Source: Hyaloperonospora brassicae (taxonomy: Eukaryota; Oomycota; Peronosporomycetes; Peronosporales; Peronosporaceae). From it: 64,000 nucleotides of DNA. Within the stretch, counting starts at the first letter, position 1, and each line of letters starts with the position of its first letter. This document shows, piece by piece, positions 49,337-59,432 of the stretch. The stretch spans positions 62,001 to 126,000 of the forward strand of contig CANTFL010000388.1 in assembly GCA_947650285.1 (NCBI GenBank), in the 5' to 3' direction. Under the pieces are notes generated by a model. That model searched no databases. It was not told the origin of the DNA and saw nothing but the letters and a program-made list of their open reading frames with translations. The position numbers and the translations under genes were made by a program.

Positions 49337-51265
49337 CTAACCTGTAGAGTTGTGCTGTCGTCCGCTCTTCTTCGAGTACGGGTAGCCCAGGATGTTCAGC
49401 GAGTCCACGCTGTAGCCGCCGCTCTCACGCATCGAGCCCATGCTGCGCTGTGAAGTAGCCGAATCTGCGCTTGGCTGAGCAGCGGGAGACGCACCATTGT
49501 CTCGCACTGGCGAGTTCGTCATCCGGTTACTGTCCGTCGAGAAGCTGGGACGTCCACTCAACAAACTGGCATCCGTTGCAGGTGAGGGGAACGCCCTGCC
49601 AGACGCCAGCGTTCCGTTTGATGAAAAAGACCCGTTCCTCTGGCGGGGGGCTTCTGACGTGTAGCTGTCCGGGTCAGAAACCACCGAGTCATTGGCAAAG
49701 CGATCCGAGTCGCCACGGCCCGACACTTTTGCCGCGTTTACCTTCGAACCTGGGCGGCGCAAGCTCGTGGCACGGACGTTGCTCTGAGGAGACGTCACGG
49801 TGTTAGCATACGGGTCCGCTGCACTGTACGGTGCGAATGACGGCACCGGGTCCAGTTGGTTTAAGGGGTCGATCGAAGCCGCACGAGCTTCGGTTTCGCG
49901 CATGTCGTCAATGTCAAAGCTCGAGCGATTCTCTTCATCATCATCGTCGTCAAAGAACCCCGTGCGCGACGGCGGGTGGTGCACCACAGGAGCCGATAGC
50001 GTAGGCGCCGATTTCACCGACGGTTTCGAGGGGCTCGTGTCCAACTTGCTGCTGAACGCATACGTGGTAGGAGCGTGGGCAGGTTTGGGCGACGTCGGCC
50101 TTGCACCCGCCATCACAGGCGGGCTGGACGCGGGGGGTGCAGCTGACGCTCGACGAGCCGGCGCCAGTACCTTCGCAGGAGCTGACGCAGCGACGACTGG
50201 AGCCGCTGCAGGAGCTTTCGACATCAACATGGGCGAGCTCATGGTGCCCACTTTCGAGTGGGCCGTCTTATTGCTCGCAGCCGGTGAGAACGACTCGGCG
50301 TAGTCGACCGTCGGGGACGCGAGTGGCTGCCGGTCGTCCTGCAGCGACGTCGACGGCGCAGCTTTCGACGGCTTCACGGCCGGCGACAGGAACTGGTTCT
50401 CCAGCTCGTTCTCGGGGTCGTCCGTGTCCCTCGCCGCGCGTTTGCGACGCCGGAGGAAGAGCACCGAACCCACCACGAGCAGCAGCGCGCCAACGCCGCC
50501 ACAGACGCCGCCAATGATCGCGCCACTCGACGACGAGTCCGATGCACTGCTGGCGCCGCCACGGACGCCGTCGGCCGTCGACGCCGAGAAGAACTGCACC
50601 GTCGACGTGGCACAGCCCGAGGCGCTGTCGAACGCCAACGTACTATTGAGCGTCTCGCCCGAGTCCGACGTGACCGAGAAGTCGACGTTCTCGAACCACG
50701 TGCTCGAGGGGAAACTCGGGTTGGCCGAGAAGAGAAAGTTGGCGGCGTTGCTCGTCGCGGGTACGCCGTTGATCGTCGCGGCCGTAATGACCTTCTGCGA
50801 GTTGAAAAACTGCAGCGGCACGTACGTCTCCGAGGCGCCTTCCATGATACAGGCCTTGATGTCGCCCGCCATGAGCGCCGGCGGGCACGTGTCAAAGGCG
50901 TACGAGACGCGCGGCTGCCGGTCGTTGGGGCGGATGTCGAGCGCCGCCAGCGCGTCGCGCGAGAGCTGAATCGACCGCGACGCGCAGCCGTCGCACACGT
51001 TGAGCACGTAGGCCGACGTGGAGAGCCTCGGGTCGTCGTCGCGCGTGACGGTCACGCAGCGGCCACAGGCCTCGTTGAGCTCCACGTCTTTGTTCGAGAG
51101 CGACGCGTAGAGCTTAAAGTTGGCGCTCGCGGGGGCAATGCCCTTGAGGCGGCACGAGCCGAACATGGGGTCGCTGATGTCGTAGGACGACACGGCGCCG
51201 CCGGACGCGGCGATGAGGTCGGCCAGCGCTGCGGCGGACGCGAGACGGGCAGTCCAGCGCAACAT
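49337..51265 (-). CDS. Membrane-anchored expansin-like protein (DPBB plus carbohydrate-binding-like domain)
   Basis: 642 residues, no intron. Signal peptide about 1-24. Residues 30-130 form a double-psi beta-barrel of the expansin/barwin kind with paired cysteines (FGSCRLKGIAP, ACGRCVTVTRDDDPRLS, VLNVCDGCASRSIQLS, FDTC). Residues 145-215 resemble an expansin C-terminal beta-sandwich (VPLQFFNSQKVITAATING, WFENVDFSVTSDSGETLN). Residues 249-271 form a membrane helix followed by RRRKR. The remaining 370 residues are a Ser/Pro/Ala-rich cytosolic tail with acidic patches (FFDDDDDEE). Expansins loosen cellulose; oomycetes have cellulose walls, so this could act on the own wall or the host's. Membrane anchoring with a large tail is unusual and suggests a wall-sensing or tethered role, an inference. 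Confidence 0.8.
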   Translation of the reverse strand: MLRWTARLASAAALADLIAASGGAVSSYDISDPMFGSCRLKGIAPASANFKLYASLSNKDVELNEACGRCVTVTRDDDPRLSTSAYVLNVCDGCASRSIQLSRDALAALDIRPNDRQPRVSYAFDTCPPALMAGDIKACIMEGASETYVPLQFFNSQKVITAATINGVPATSNAANFLFSANPSFPSSTWFENVDFSVTSDSGETLNSTLAFDSASGCATSTVQFFSASTADGVRGGASSASDSSSSGAIIGGVCGGVGALLLVVGSVLFLRRRKRAARDTDDPENELENQFLSPAVKPSKAAPSTSLQDDRQPLASPTVDYAESFSPAASNKTAHSKVGTMSSPMLMSKAPAAAPVVAASAPAKVLAPARRASAAPPASSPPVMAGARPTSPKPAHAPTTYAFSSKLDTSPSKPSVKSAPTLSAPVVHHPPSRTGFFDDDDDEENRSSFDIDDMRETEARAASIDPLNQLDPVPSFAPYSAADPYANTVTSPQSNVRATSLRRPGSKVNAAKVSGRGDSDRFANDSVVSDPDSYTSEAPRQRNGSFSSNGTLASGRAFPSPATDASLLSGRPSFSTDSNRMTNSPVRDNGASPAAQPSADSATSQRSMGSMRESGGYSVDSLNILGYPYSKKSGRQHNSTG

Positions 51266-52834
51266 TCTCTCGTGCGACGGACGAGGAGACGGCGTGCGAA
51301 GGTGTCTGAGTGTCTGACAGAGTGTCTAAGTGTCTGAGTGTCTGACTGACTGAGTGTCTGAGTGGAAGAGTGGCGTCGAACTGGTCGGTGGTCGATGGGT
51401 CGACTGGCTCCGCAATGGGATGGGGCGGGTGTTCGTAGGAGGGCAAGTGCGATGGACAGACAGACAGCCAGACGGACAGACGGACGGACGGACGGCAAAT
51501 GGGTCGACGACAGTGGAGAGAGAGAGAGAGACCGATTGGGCCGTCGCGCGTTTGCTTGTGGCTCGGCTTTCGATTGGGAGAGTGAGTTCGGGAGTGAGTG
51601 AGTAATTAGGTGACAGAGCGCGGACTGACTGACTGACTGACTGACTGACAGAGTGAGTGGGTGAGTGCGTGACTGGGTGCGGGAGTGTTGGCCCGCCGAA
51701 CAATCGGTGTCGACTACTCGAGCACTGATTGACTGACTCCATGGACGCCGTCGCCGATGCCGGCTCTATATTCTGTCGAGGGCGTTACGGTGCATAGACA
51801 CGACTGCACGATGGAAAAATTCATATCTGCAGCTGCAATGGATTAGATTGGCGTGGGGAATGAATCACAGAAAGAGGTGGAGGAAGACAGCGAGCGAGAT
51901 TGGGCCGTAAACACGACCGAATGATCGACGAATCAACCAATCAACCAATCGACCAACCGACCAATCGACCAATTGACCAATCGACCAATCGACCAATCGA
52001 CCAATCGACCAATTGACTGACTGGTGATACTCGGCTTTTCGGTCGCAGCGGAAAAGAGGCGTCCAGACGAACAAACGACCGACGCCGCGCGTTGCGCCTG
52101 TCAGCGCGCGCTGCATCGCATGCTGCAGTTTCGTGCCAAGCACAGCAGTCTGCCTCACGCACACAGACAACCACTCGCTTCTCGGACGTTTTGTCGTTGC
52201 CGGTTCATCTCGCGTGGTAGTTTCAGCAACGGCGCGCGCGAGTTCAGGCGTTCATTGCAACCGACAGGTATGTGTCTTGCGTGGTCGTCCATCGGTTCCT
52301 TGCTGCCGTCGTCTTTCCGCTGCAGTAGCTGAGCTCGCTGGACCGTTGTCGTTATTGATGTGGACGAAGGCTCTATTGCGCGAGACAGCACGTTTATATG
52401 ATACCAGCTGCGTCTGCTCACAGTTACAGCAGCAGCAGCAACAGCAGCAGCAGCATCGGCTCAATTGGTAGACGCCGCGCACGTCGTTTCGCTGCTTGAC
52501 CTCCTCGTCTCTCTAGCCCGTCCACTCGTAACGTCTCGTCACGGCCGTTTTAAACTGCAGTTTTAGTCGACCGTGAAAGGACGACGTGCGTAATGTCAAC
52601 GACTCGCTGTGTGGTGAGCTCCTTTTGCCACAGCCAGAGGAAGGGGTCCGTCCGTCGCTTCATCGAGCTTTCGGGCCAATTGCTCGCTCGCGCTCTCTCT
52701 CTCCCTCTCTCTCTCTCTCTCGATGCTGTAACGATTACTCACCACGACCACACACATACATACTTTTGTGTAAACGATTGAATTTGGTGTGCCGTTGATG
52801 TAACTCCACGTGATCGACCGAGAGCTCAGATACG
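51266..52834. promoter_or_regulatory. Divergent intergenic region with simple repeats
   Basis: 1.57 kb between the starts of the expansin-like gene and the EEP-family gene. It holds (GACT)n at 51623-51649 and related GTCT/GAGT-rich runs, an 8-bp tandem array, an AGC run (52422-52452) and a CT run (52695-52720). The reading frames here are translations of simple repeats. Confidence 0.6.
51931..52017. repeat. 8-bp tandem repeat (CCAATCGA type)
   Basis: About ten units of CCAATCGA with variants CCAATTGA and CCAATCAA. In both directions it encodes short repeated peptides, so the frames covering it are not evidence of a gene. Confidence 0.9.
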
Positions 52835-54454
52835 ATGGCGATCTGCGCCCACCTTCTCATAGCAGCCACAGTGCTGCTTGACTGCACGTCGGTCCTCGCC
52901 CTGGTCGCCTCATCCGACCACCAGTCGTTTGACCACATCCCGCGATGGGACTTCTGGACTCCATTTGTCGACCGTGTCCACTTCACTGGCCAATACCTCT
53001 CCTCGCAGCCAGGTGGCCTCCGTCAGAAACGTCAGAGTTTTGAGCCGGTCGACCTCTTCGAGCTGCGGGATGGCGAGTCGTCGACTAATAAACTGCTGTA
53101 TGGCAGCGTGCTGCTGGATCCGATTTTCATACCGGATCCGAGGACGAACAAGGCAGTTCTGGCGGCTTTCGAAGCGGCTGTGACGTCAATCAAGACCCAC
53201 GCAAACGTCCACGTCTCGCCGGAGATCAACGTTGCACAGGCCACTGTGTTCCCACTCAAGGTCACAGGAGATAACGGCTATTCCGAGATGCTGATTTTGC
53301 AAGACACAGTGGATGCCAGGGGCCAAAGGTACCGCTTTTCGAGCCAAGTGACATTCGGGTTCAACTTCCACCTCACGCTAGAAGACGCCAAGTTTAATCT
53401 AAAGCACCGCGTCGTAGTGGCACTAGATCGCGAAGCAGAGCACAATGTGTTCATGCACACATATGCACCGCTGAAGCAATTGCCCGATGTTGAAACAGCT
53501 GGCGATGCAAAGTGCGACGTCCATCGCGGAGACGAGTGCTCACGTGTAGCGCCAGGACCGCGAATCCTGTCGTACAACGTGTGGAACACAAATCCGTCTT
53601 CGGACGTGTACGGTTTCGGACGCCGATGGGATCAGTATACGAAGCGGCTGGACCATCTCGTCGGCTTCATCAAGGAGGCAAAGGCTGGCATCATTGGGCT
53701 CCAGGAAGTGCGCTACGACGGCGTCTTCGGGGGCCCTGGAAATCACGCTCAGGTGAAGCATCTCGCCGACCGGTTGCCAGGGTATCAGTACGTCTACCAG
53801 GCAGCGATGAGCTATTTGAACTCGAGGATGCCTCACGAACGCATTGAAGAGGGGCCGGCCATACTGTCGAAGTACCCAATCGTTGCGACTGACTACTTAT
53901 TGCTCAGTCGCGACCCGAACGACCCAAATGACTCGCACCAGCGGTTGTGCCTTCACGCGGTAATTGATTATCCGCGTTGGGGCATCATTGACGTCTACGT
54001 GACCCACTTGTCGCTGAGCGAGCGATTGAGAGAGCAGACGAAAGTCGAGATCTGGAAGTACATGCGTCAAGGTCAGGGCAAAACCCAAGTGTTGCTTGGT
54101 GATCTGAACTCAGAGCCGCAGTCGTTAGGAATCCGTTTCCTCAGTGGTATCAGTGAGCTGCTTGGCGAAACGACGGACATGAAGGACGCGTGGCTGGAGG
54201 TGCATGAAGAAGCCGAGCCTCGGTCGACGGACGTGGGCGACCGCCAGCACAAGTTCACTTTCCCCAGTGACAACCCGTCCAAGCGGATTGACTTTGTTTT
54301 GTATCGAGGTGACGGTCAGGTAAAAGAGTGCGAGATCGTCGGTCAGGCACCTACTGAAGACACCAAGGACTTTCCACAAGATGTCGGGATGTTGCACGCA
54401 GCCAGTCCAGTGTATGCATCTGATCACCGCGGCGTCGTTGTTGAGTTCAGCTGA
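52835..54454 (+). CDS. Secreted endonuclease/exonuclease/phosphatase-family protein
   Basis: 539 residues, no intron. Signal peptide 1-22 (MAICAHLLIAATVLLDCTSV). An N-terminal region (30-235) of beta-rich appearance has no recognised domain. The catalytic EEP domain occupies 242-539 with its motifs in order: ILSYNVWN (244-251), GLQEVRYD (288-295, metal-binding Glu), YVTHLSLSER (388-397), LLGDLNSEP (420-428, Asp/Asn pair), KRIDFVLYRGD (483-493) and SDHRGVVVEF (529-538, catalytic His). The family includes sphingomyelinases, inositol phosphatases and nucleases; the substrate cannot be set from sequence. Secretion and the extra N-terminal domain make a phospholipase- or DNase-like extracellular role plausible. 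Convergent with DR1. Confidence 0.88.
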   Translation: MAICAHLLIAATVLLDCTSVLALVASSDHQSFDHIPRWDFWTPFVDRVHFTGQYLSSQPGGLRQKRQSFEPVDLFELRDGESSTNKLLYGSVLLDPIFIPDPRTNKAVLAAFEAAVTSIKTHANVHVSPEINVAQATVFPLKVTGDNGYSEMLILQDTVDARGQRYRFSSQVTFGFNFHLTLEDAKFNLKHRVVVALDREAEHNVFMHTYAPLKQLPDVETAGDAKCDVHRGDECSRVAPGPRILSYNVWNTNPSSDVYGFGRRWDQYTKRLDHLVGFIKEAKAGIIGLQEVRYDGVFGGPGNHAQVKHLADRLPGYQYVYQAAMSYLNSRMPHERIEEGPAILSKYPIVATDYLLLSRDPNDPNDSHQRLCLHAVIDYPRWGIIDVYVTHLSLSERLREQTKVEIWKYMRQGQGKTQVLLGDLNSEPQSLGIRFLSGISELLGETTDMKDAWLEVHEEAEPRSTDVGDRQHKFTFPSDNPSKRIDFVLYRGDGQVKECEIVGQAPTEDTKDFPQDVGMLHAASPVYASDHRGVVVEFS

Positions 54455-54646
54455 CCACGTGCTAGTAGAGCCATTTGCCAACAGTAGCGTGCATCCTGAC
54501 GCCCCGTCTCGTCCAACAGTGATAACGACAAGGATTCCCTGCCTTGCTGGCCAATGACTGTTTGTTCCGCACTTCTCGGGACAGTTAGCAGTATCAACAC
54601 CCCACTGCCCTCCCTGCGCTCCCAGCATTGTGATCCACAGCATAGC

Positions 54647-55354
54647 TCACCACCCCTCCTTTGCCGCATCCAGAGACGCTTGCTTGAACAGTGCCGTCTG
54701 TTCGGCCAATAGCTCATCTCGCGAAACCGCTGGAGTTGCCGCTTTGCGCGACGCCAATCCCGTGTGCGTTTTCTGCAGCGACATGATAGCGTCAGAAGTA
54801 CAGTCGCACAGGATATGGGGCGGGAACAACCACATCGACACTGTCCGTGTCTACCTGTGCCTCGAGCTCTATCACCGCCTGGCGCTCTCTGATCGTATCT
54901 GCATAGCGCCGCATCCCAAGATGCTGCGTCCGCACACGAGCGCGTCAGTCATAGACACGGCAAAGGAGAGTACCGACGCCACTCACTTCGAGCGCCGTCA
55001 TGACGTGGTCGTGGCTGATCCGGTAGTTCTCCTTCGTCGCCGCTCCTTCTGCCACTGTGTTGGCCTCTTGCCCGATCAGCTTTAGAAAAGCTGAGCCTCA
55101 TTGCATGTTACTCAGTCAGTGGTGGGCGACGTCGTTGTCATTGGTACCCTAATGGCAAGTACAGTACCGCTCGCGCACTCGTTGACCCAATCGACGGCCG
55201 TCTTGGACATCAGCACGTCGTCGTCTCCCACGGCCTCCCGCATCAGCTTCTCGATCGCTCCTAGTCACGTCACGTCACGCACACACCCGCACACGCTCTT
55301 CAGTTCGCGTCGCTCAGTTCGTCCGCTGTCGTTACCTTTTGGCAGCGCAGTCAT
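54647..55354 (-). CDS. DR1: Negative cofactor 2 beta (DR1), histone-fold transcription repressor
   Basis: Five exons proposed: 55354-55336, 55260-55168, 55090-54987, 54923-54855, 54772-54647; frame kept at each GT...AG junction; 136 residues. Reads MTALPKGAIEKLMREAVGDD, then NECASAFLKLIGQEANTVAE across a junction, ENYRISHDHVMTALEHLGMR across the next, RERQAVIELEAQ and finally ELLAEQTALFKQASLDAAKE with GW at the end. This follows DR1 through the histone fold (helices 1-3) into the Gln/Ala-rich tail ending in Trp. DR1 with DRAP1 (NC2-alpha) binds TBP on DNA and blocks TFIIA and TFIIB. It is shorter than animal DR1 (about 176). The first exon is only 19 bases. Confidence 0.85.
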
Positions 55355-56794
55355 TGCTCTTTGATTACCGAAAAACGAATGAAGCGGATTTGGGCAACTC
55401 GGGGTACACAAAACAGAGTGATGGTCCTACGAGTTTCCTTTCCCTTCAACGACTGAGGAAACTCTTGCCACACGTGGGCGCACTCATACTGAGTGGAAAG
55501 TGCAATACGGAGGTAAGCAACAGCACTAAGGACGTTGACACTCCATGTGCAACTCCTCGCGCTCGTTCGGCTGCTCTAGCAGTTTTGTGGTCCATTCGTT
55601 GACCAGTAGTAAAGCTCACAGCTGACGTATTAATCTAGACGTGTTCAGCGTCGGTTTGCTAAACTTGCTGCGCAACACTCACCGAACGGCGGCGAAGTAA
55701 TGCCATTAGTCAAGGCCTTGTACATAACGGCACTACTGGATCATAGGGCGCTGGACGCTTGCACGATGGCGCCACTTGATCTGCCTCGTCGGGGGAGAAG
55801 GACACGAATGGACCCGCGCCACTTTAGCTGGAGGATAGGCTGAAGAACTGAAGGACATGGTCCAGTGGAAAAGACTTTCAGCCAGGGTAGCTGCCAGCAG
55901 CTCCCGTGATCATCCGCGTTTAGCAATCCGCTTGAGCGCATCACCATAAGAGCTGCTCACAGTGCTGGTGGAAGACGTGCTTGACTTACCTATTACAGAA
56001 GAGGTGGGGCACGTCAACGCGGCGATTGTTTGCTGTCGTGTGCACTACTGTCCCTGTACACTTTGAGGCTCTTCAGGCGGAGAAAAAACAAAACAGATGG
56101 AGTAAAATCTTTCTTCTTTCAATGCAGCTAAGACCACTTGTCTCGTAAGACGTATCTATCTGATCCTCGAGAGCAAAGGCATTTTATCGACATGAACTCG
56201 TGAATGATGTTTTCCTATTCTTTCTCACGACAATGTAGCCTTGAAAGGATATCTTGCGAAAGCGCACAAATTTGATTCAATGGTCTTATGCTCCAGTGCG
56301 TCATCGATAATTTTGGAGGAAGTTATGCAACGGGGTCACACGACACTCAAGACATATCACTCTGGTGAGGTACATCAGTCCCGTGCCTACTACAACTCTG
56401 CATTGTGCGTATCATGTGCACAATCAGTGGCACCGCACTTGGAGTCTCAGTGGCATCGCACTTGGAGTCATAAAATTTAACGCAAATCGGCATGACGTCA
56501 TTGATTGACGCAATTTCGATGTCGTCCGCGAACCGAATGGATGTCGCAATGTAGATACCACACATTATAATTTTACCGCCCGTCTATTCATTGTCTGCTA
56601 AGCCATCGGCCAATTTGAGTTTTGTTAACTTGTTACATGACAATAATCAAATTTATCTTTGCACCTACTCGACAATTGCGCGTGAGAAGACGGAGAAACA
56701 CTCCTGCGACTCGCTACACAGATCGATTCGCTAGTTTTATGCCCCGCCCTACCACCGCTAACTCCATGTACTCCATATTTATCCATAATTGAAA
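55355..56794. other. 1.4 kb without a recognised gene
   Basis: Upstream sequence of DR1 followed by AT-rich intergenic DNA. No domain or repeat was recognised. Confidence 0.5.
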
Positions 56795-57962
56795 GGGAAC
56801 ATAATAAAATGCCCCATTTAATCACAAAAATAAAAATGCCCTAGATTATTGGAAAATAAAAAGCATCCTAGATAATTAAAAAAATAAAAAATGCCCCAGA
56901 TAATCACGAAAAAAATGCCCCACGTCCTAGTATACTCATGTTGATGAAATGATGTAGCCACACTTCAATCAACTCAAGCGCCGCACATCGATACAAGTTC
57001 TGATTCTGGATATGATGGTTCTCCACGCAATTTGTATTAGCACGATGCAATCGACTCGAACATCTCACAGTAGGTGTTAGCACTTCAAAATGCAAGTTCC
57101 TTAAATCCCATCATTATATTGTGTCATTGGTCTTAAACGCAGGCTCGGTAGGAGCTGCACCACACTCTTCTGTTTCTAGCTGTACGTACACACGCACACG
57201 TGCACAATCTGTCAATAAGCATTAGCACGCACGTGTTACGGGCGTTCGTGCACGCGACCCCATGCAATGCAACGACTGTATCTCTGAGCAGAAACAGCAG
57301 TAGAATCTTCAACAGAGCAGGCGGAAATGTGCCATCAAGAATGAAGGACATAACTTATATGATGCTGTTGACGCATACAGGCTGGTCCATACCAACATGT
57401 AACACGATTGTACAAGCACTTATGAGAAATGTATCTGCAAAAATACATCAACCGCAGCACCTACAACAACGCCAGCAGCAGAAACAGCAGTAGCAGCAAT
57501 AACAGAGCAACAACAACAGCAGCTGTTGCACCTACAATAACAATAGCAGCAGCAACATCAGCAGGAACATCAACAATAGCAACTGAAACAACAAAAACAA
57601 AAGCAATAACATTTAAATAACCACACCCTTGGCACCGAATGACCGTGTTTACGGTCGCGACCGATGATACGAGGACACGTTAACGTACCTATATCTCGCT
57701 TCTTCCCCTGCAATTGGTGGCTGCAAGCGCAGCACGCCCGCGGTAGAACCCTCTCCGCGGCTTCCCGAACAGGGCGATGGTTGGTCACGGCTGTAACTGG
57801 AAAACAAAATAAAAAGGACGTGTGCTTTTGTGTGTACCACATTAACTTAAGTTTTCTAGGACGAGAGGAATATAATTTTGTGATTTTCTGGGCATTTTTT
57901 TATTTTCCAATTATCTAGGGCACTTTTTTATTCTCGTGATTAATTGGGGCATTTCTTATTTT
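56795..57962. mobile_element. Non-autonomous TIR element, TGCCCC family, copy 2
   Basis: The left end carries four variants of AATAAAAAATGCCCC separated by TAATCACGA-like spacers; the right end has them inverted (CTGGGCATTTTTTTATTTTCC, TTGGGGCATTTC, in shorter matches). The interior repeats copy 1: ACACGCACACGTGCACAATC, GCAACGACTGTATCTCTGAG, the ACA/GCA microsatellite (57455-57610) and GACCGTGTTTACGGTCGCGA. No transposase. Confidence 0.75.
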
Positions 57963-58814
57963 TTCCTTTTTCATATTTTAAAAAAAAGGGTTTACTGTGT
58001 ACGCACCGAGTTGGCAGAGTGGAATCGATAATAGATTACACATCTCCTTTTTTAAGCAGTCAAAAAATGATGACCGTGCTGGAGCGCTGCTACTGTATAC
58101 GTTTGCCACAGGTTTTAGGCATTCTACGCAGGGATCAAATATATCTTCTGCCAATCTAAGGAGGCCAAATGCTTCGTTGATACAGCATAAAAATATGACC
58201 ATTATCATTAAGATTATCTCTTTATTGCCAGCCCTTGAGTGAAGCTGTTCAAGGCATCACAGACCTCACCAATGCCATTAAATTTTTGGTCCGACGTCAA
58301 ATATTGTTTTACCTATTTCTGATCTGTTAGTGGTAATGTACAGATTCTGTTTCCATTGGCAGCGTTTGCTGCTCATTCGCTGTTAAATACATAACTATTT
58401 TTAACATAGAAATGTTTTGAGAAGTTTAGGATATAGGTATATCTATTATAGATATCTAACTTCAATGTATAAACTACTCAAATATTTGATTTTATTATAT
58501 TTGGCGTGTACTTCAAGCAATAAAAGAAAACGAAAGTATGACCATTTCACCCCAAAATAGACGCCTTTACACATTACGTCACGAAATGCGGGTAATAAAC
58601 ACTCAATCAATAAATATATATATGCAAAAATAGAAAACAACAACCCATTTAATGTAAGACAAAGTGTTAATTGGTGCCAACTTCTTTGTATTCGCATATG
58701 TTGTACTGTAAAATCCCTTCTCTTACAGCAAAACAAGATAACGGACTTGCTGAATACCACGTACGATAGCCTATGAAAATCGCAGGTTCCAACGAGTTTC
58801 ATGACGAATTGCGA
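57963..58814. other. No gene seen; absent from copy A
   Basis: AT-rich sequence with no recognised frame; 58640-58670 includes CATTTAATGTAAGAC, which also occurs at about 2932 after the short repeat element. It may be a decayed insertion. Confidence 0.4.
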
Positions 58815-59033
58815 CTATGGATATCCTCGTCCATATCTGCATTCATTTTCCGGATAGGTACAGCAGTCACTGAGGCATTGGGGTATGGATCCTGGTGTGT
58901 TATAATAACTCCCGTAGCAGTACTCCTCCGATTGTCCCTTTCTCTTCTTTGTGGGCCAGTTGCAAGGAGCGTTTTGCGCGAACGTCGAGGAAGCCAAGGC
59001 AAGAACGACGAATACGCCTGTCTTGATGTTCAT
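58815..59033 (-). CDS. Small secreted cysteine-rich protein (SCR copy B), PcF-like
   Basis: 72 residues. Signal peptide about 1-19 (MNIKTGVFVVLALASSTFA). The mature part of about 53 residues holds six cysteines spaced as one, one, one, a CC pair, one (PCNW, EYCYG, PQCLSDCC, NEC), rich in Tyr, Pro and Gly and without a membrane segment. Size and the CC-containing six-cysteine arrangement resemble the PcF/SCR family of small apoplastic oomycete proteins, some of which trigger host necrosis; the likeness is in pattern only. Signal peptide and position match SCR copy A. Confidence 0.75.
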   Translation of the reverse strand: MNIKTGVFVVLALASSTFAQNAPCNWPTKKRKGQSEEYCYGSYYNTPGSIPQCLSDCCTYPENECRYGRGYP

Positions 59034-59224
59034 AGTTGGCCGAACGAATGGTTACGGGTGGGGGTTGCTGCGATGTCGGTGGCAAAACTGGAAGTGCCAT
59101 CTACGAAGGCAATGTTGTAAGTCAAGAATGACACGCGTCCCATCACGAATATGTGACATGAGGGGGGTCGCCTACATGTCATACAATTAGTTATATGACA
59201 AGATTTAGTACCCCGACAAACCAT

Positions 59225-59432
59225 CCATCCAATCAACTGATTGGACGTGTCCATCCAATCAACTGATTGGACGCGTCCATCTAAACAATTGATAAGACGT
59301 GTCCATCTAAACAATTGATAAGACGTGTCCATTCAATCAACTGATAGGACGTGTCCATCCAATCAACTGATTGGACGCGTTCATCTAATCAATTGATTGG
59401 ACGTGCCCATCTAATCAACTGATTGGACGTGT
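59225..59432. repeat. 26-bp tandem repeat, eight units
   Basis: Units start CCATCCAATCAACTGATTGG every 26 bases from 59225; a ninth begins at 59433 but diverges. Each unit carries the near-palindrome CCAATCAACTGATTGG. It lies 190 bases upstream of the SCR copy B start, where copy A has no such array. Confidence 0.92.

Noticed and set aside
51326..52174. Open frames rich in Ser/Thr/Val or WSIGRLVD repeats
   Set aside because: They come from GACT-type and 8-bp simple repeats in the intergenic region.
59225..59432. A CRISPR-like array
   Set aside because: Units are contiguous 26-mers without unique spacers, and the genome is eukaryotic; it is an ordinary tandem repeat.
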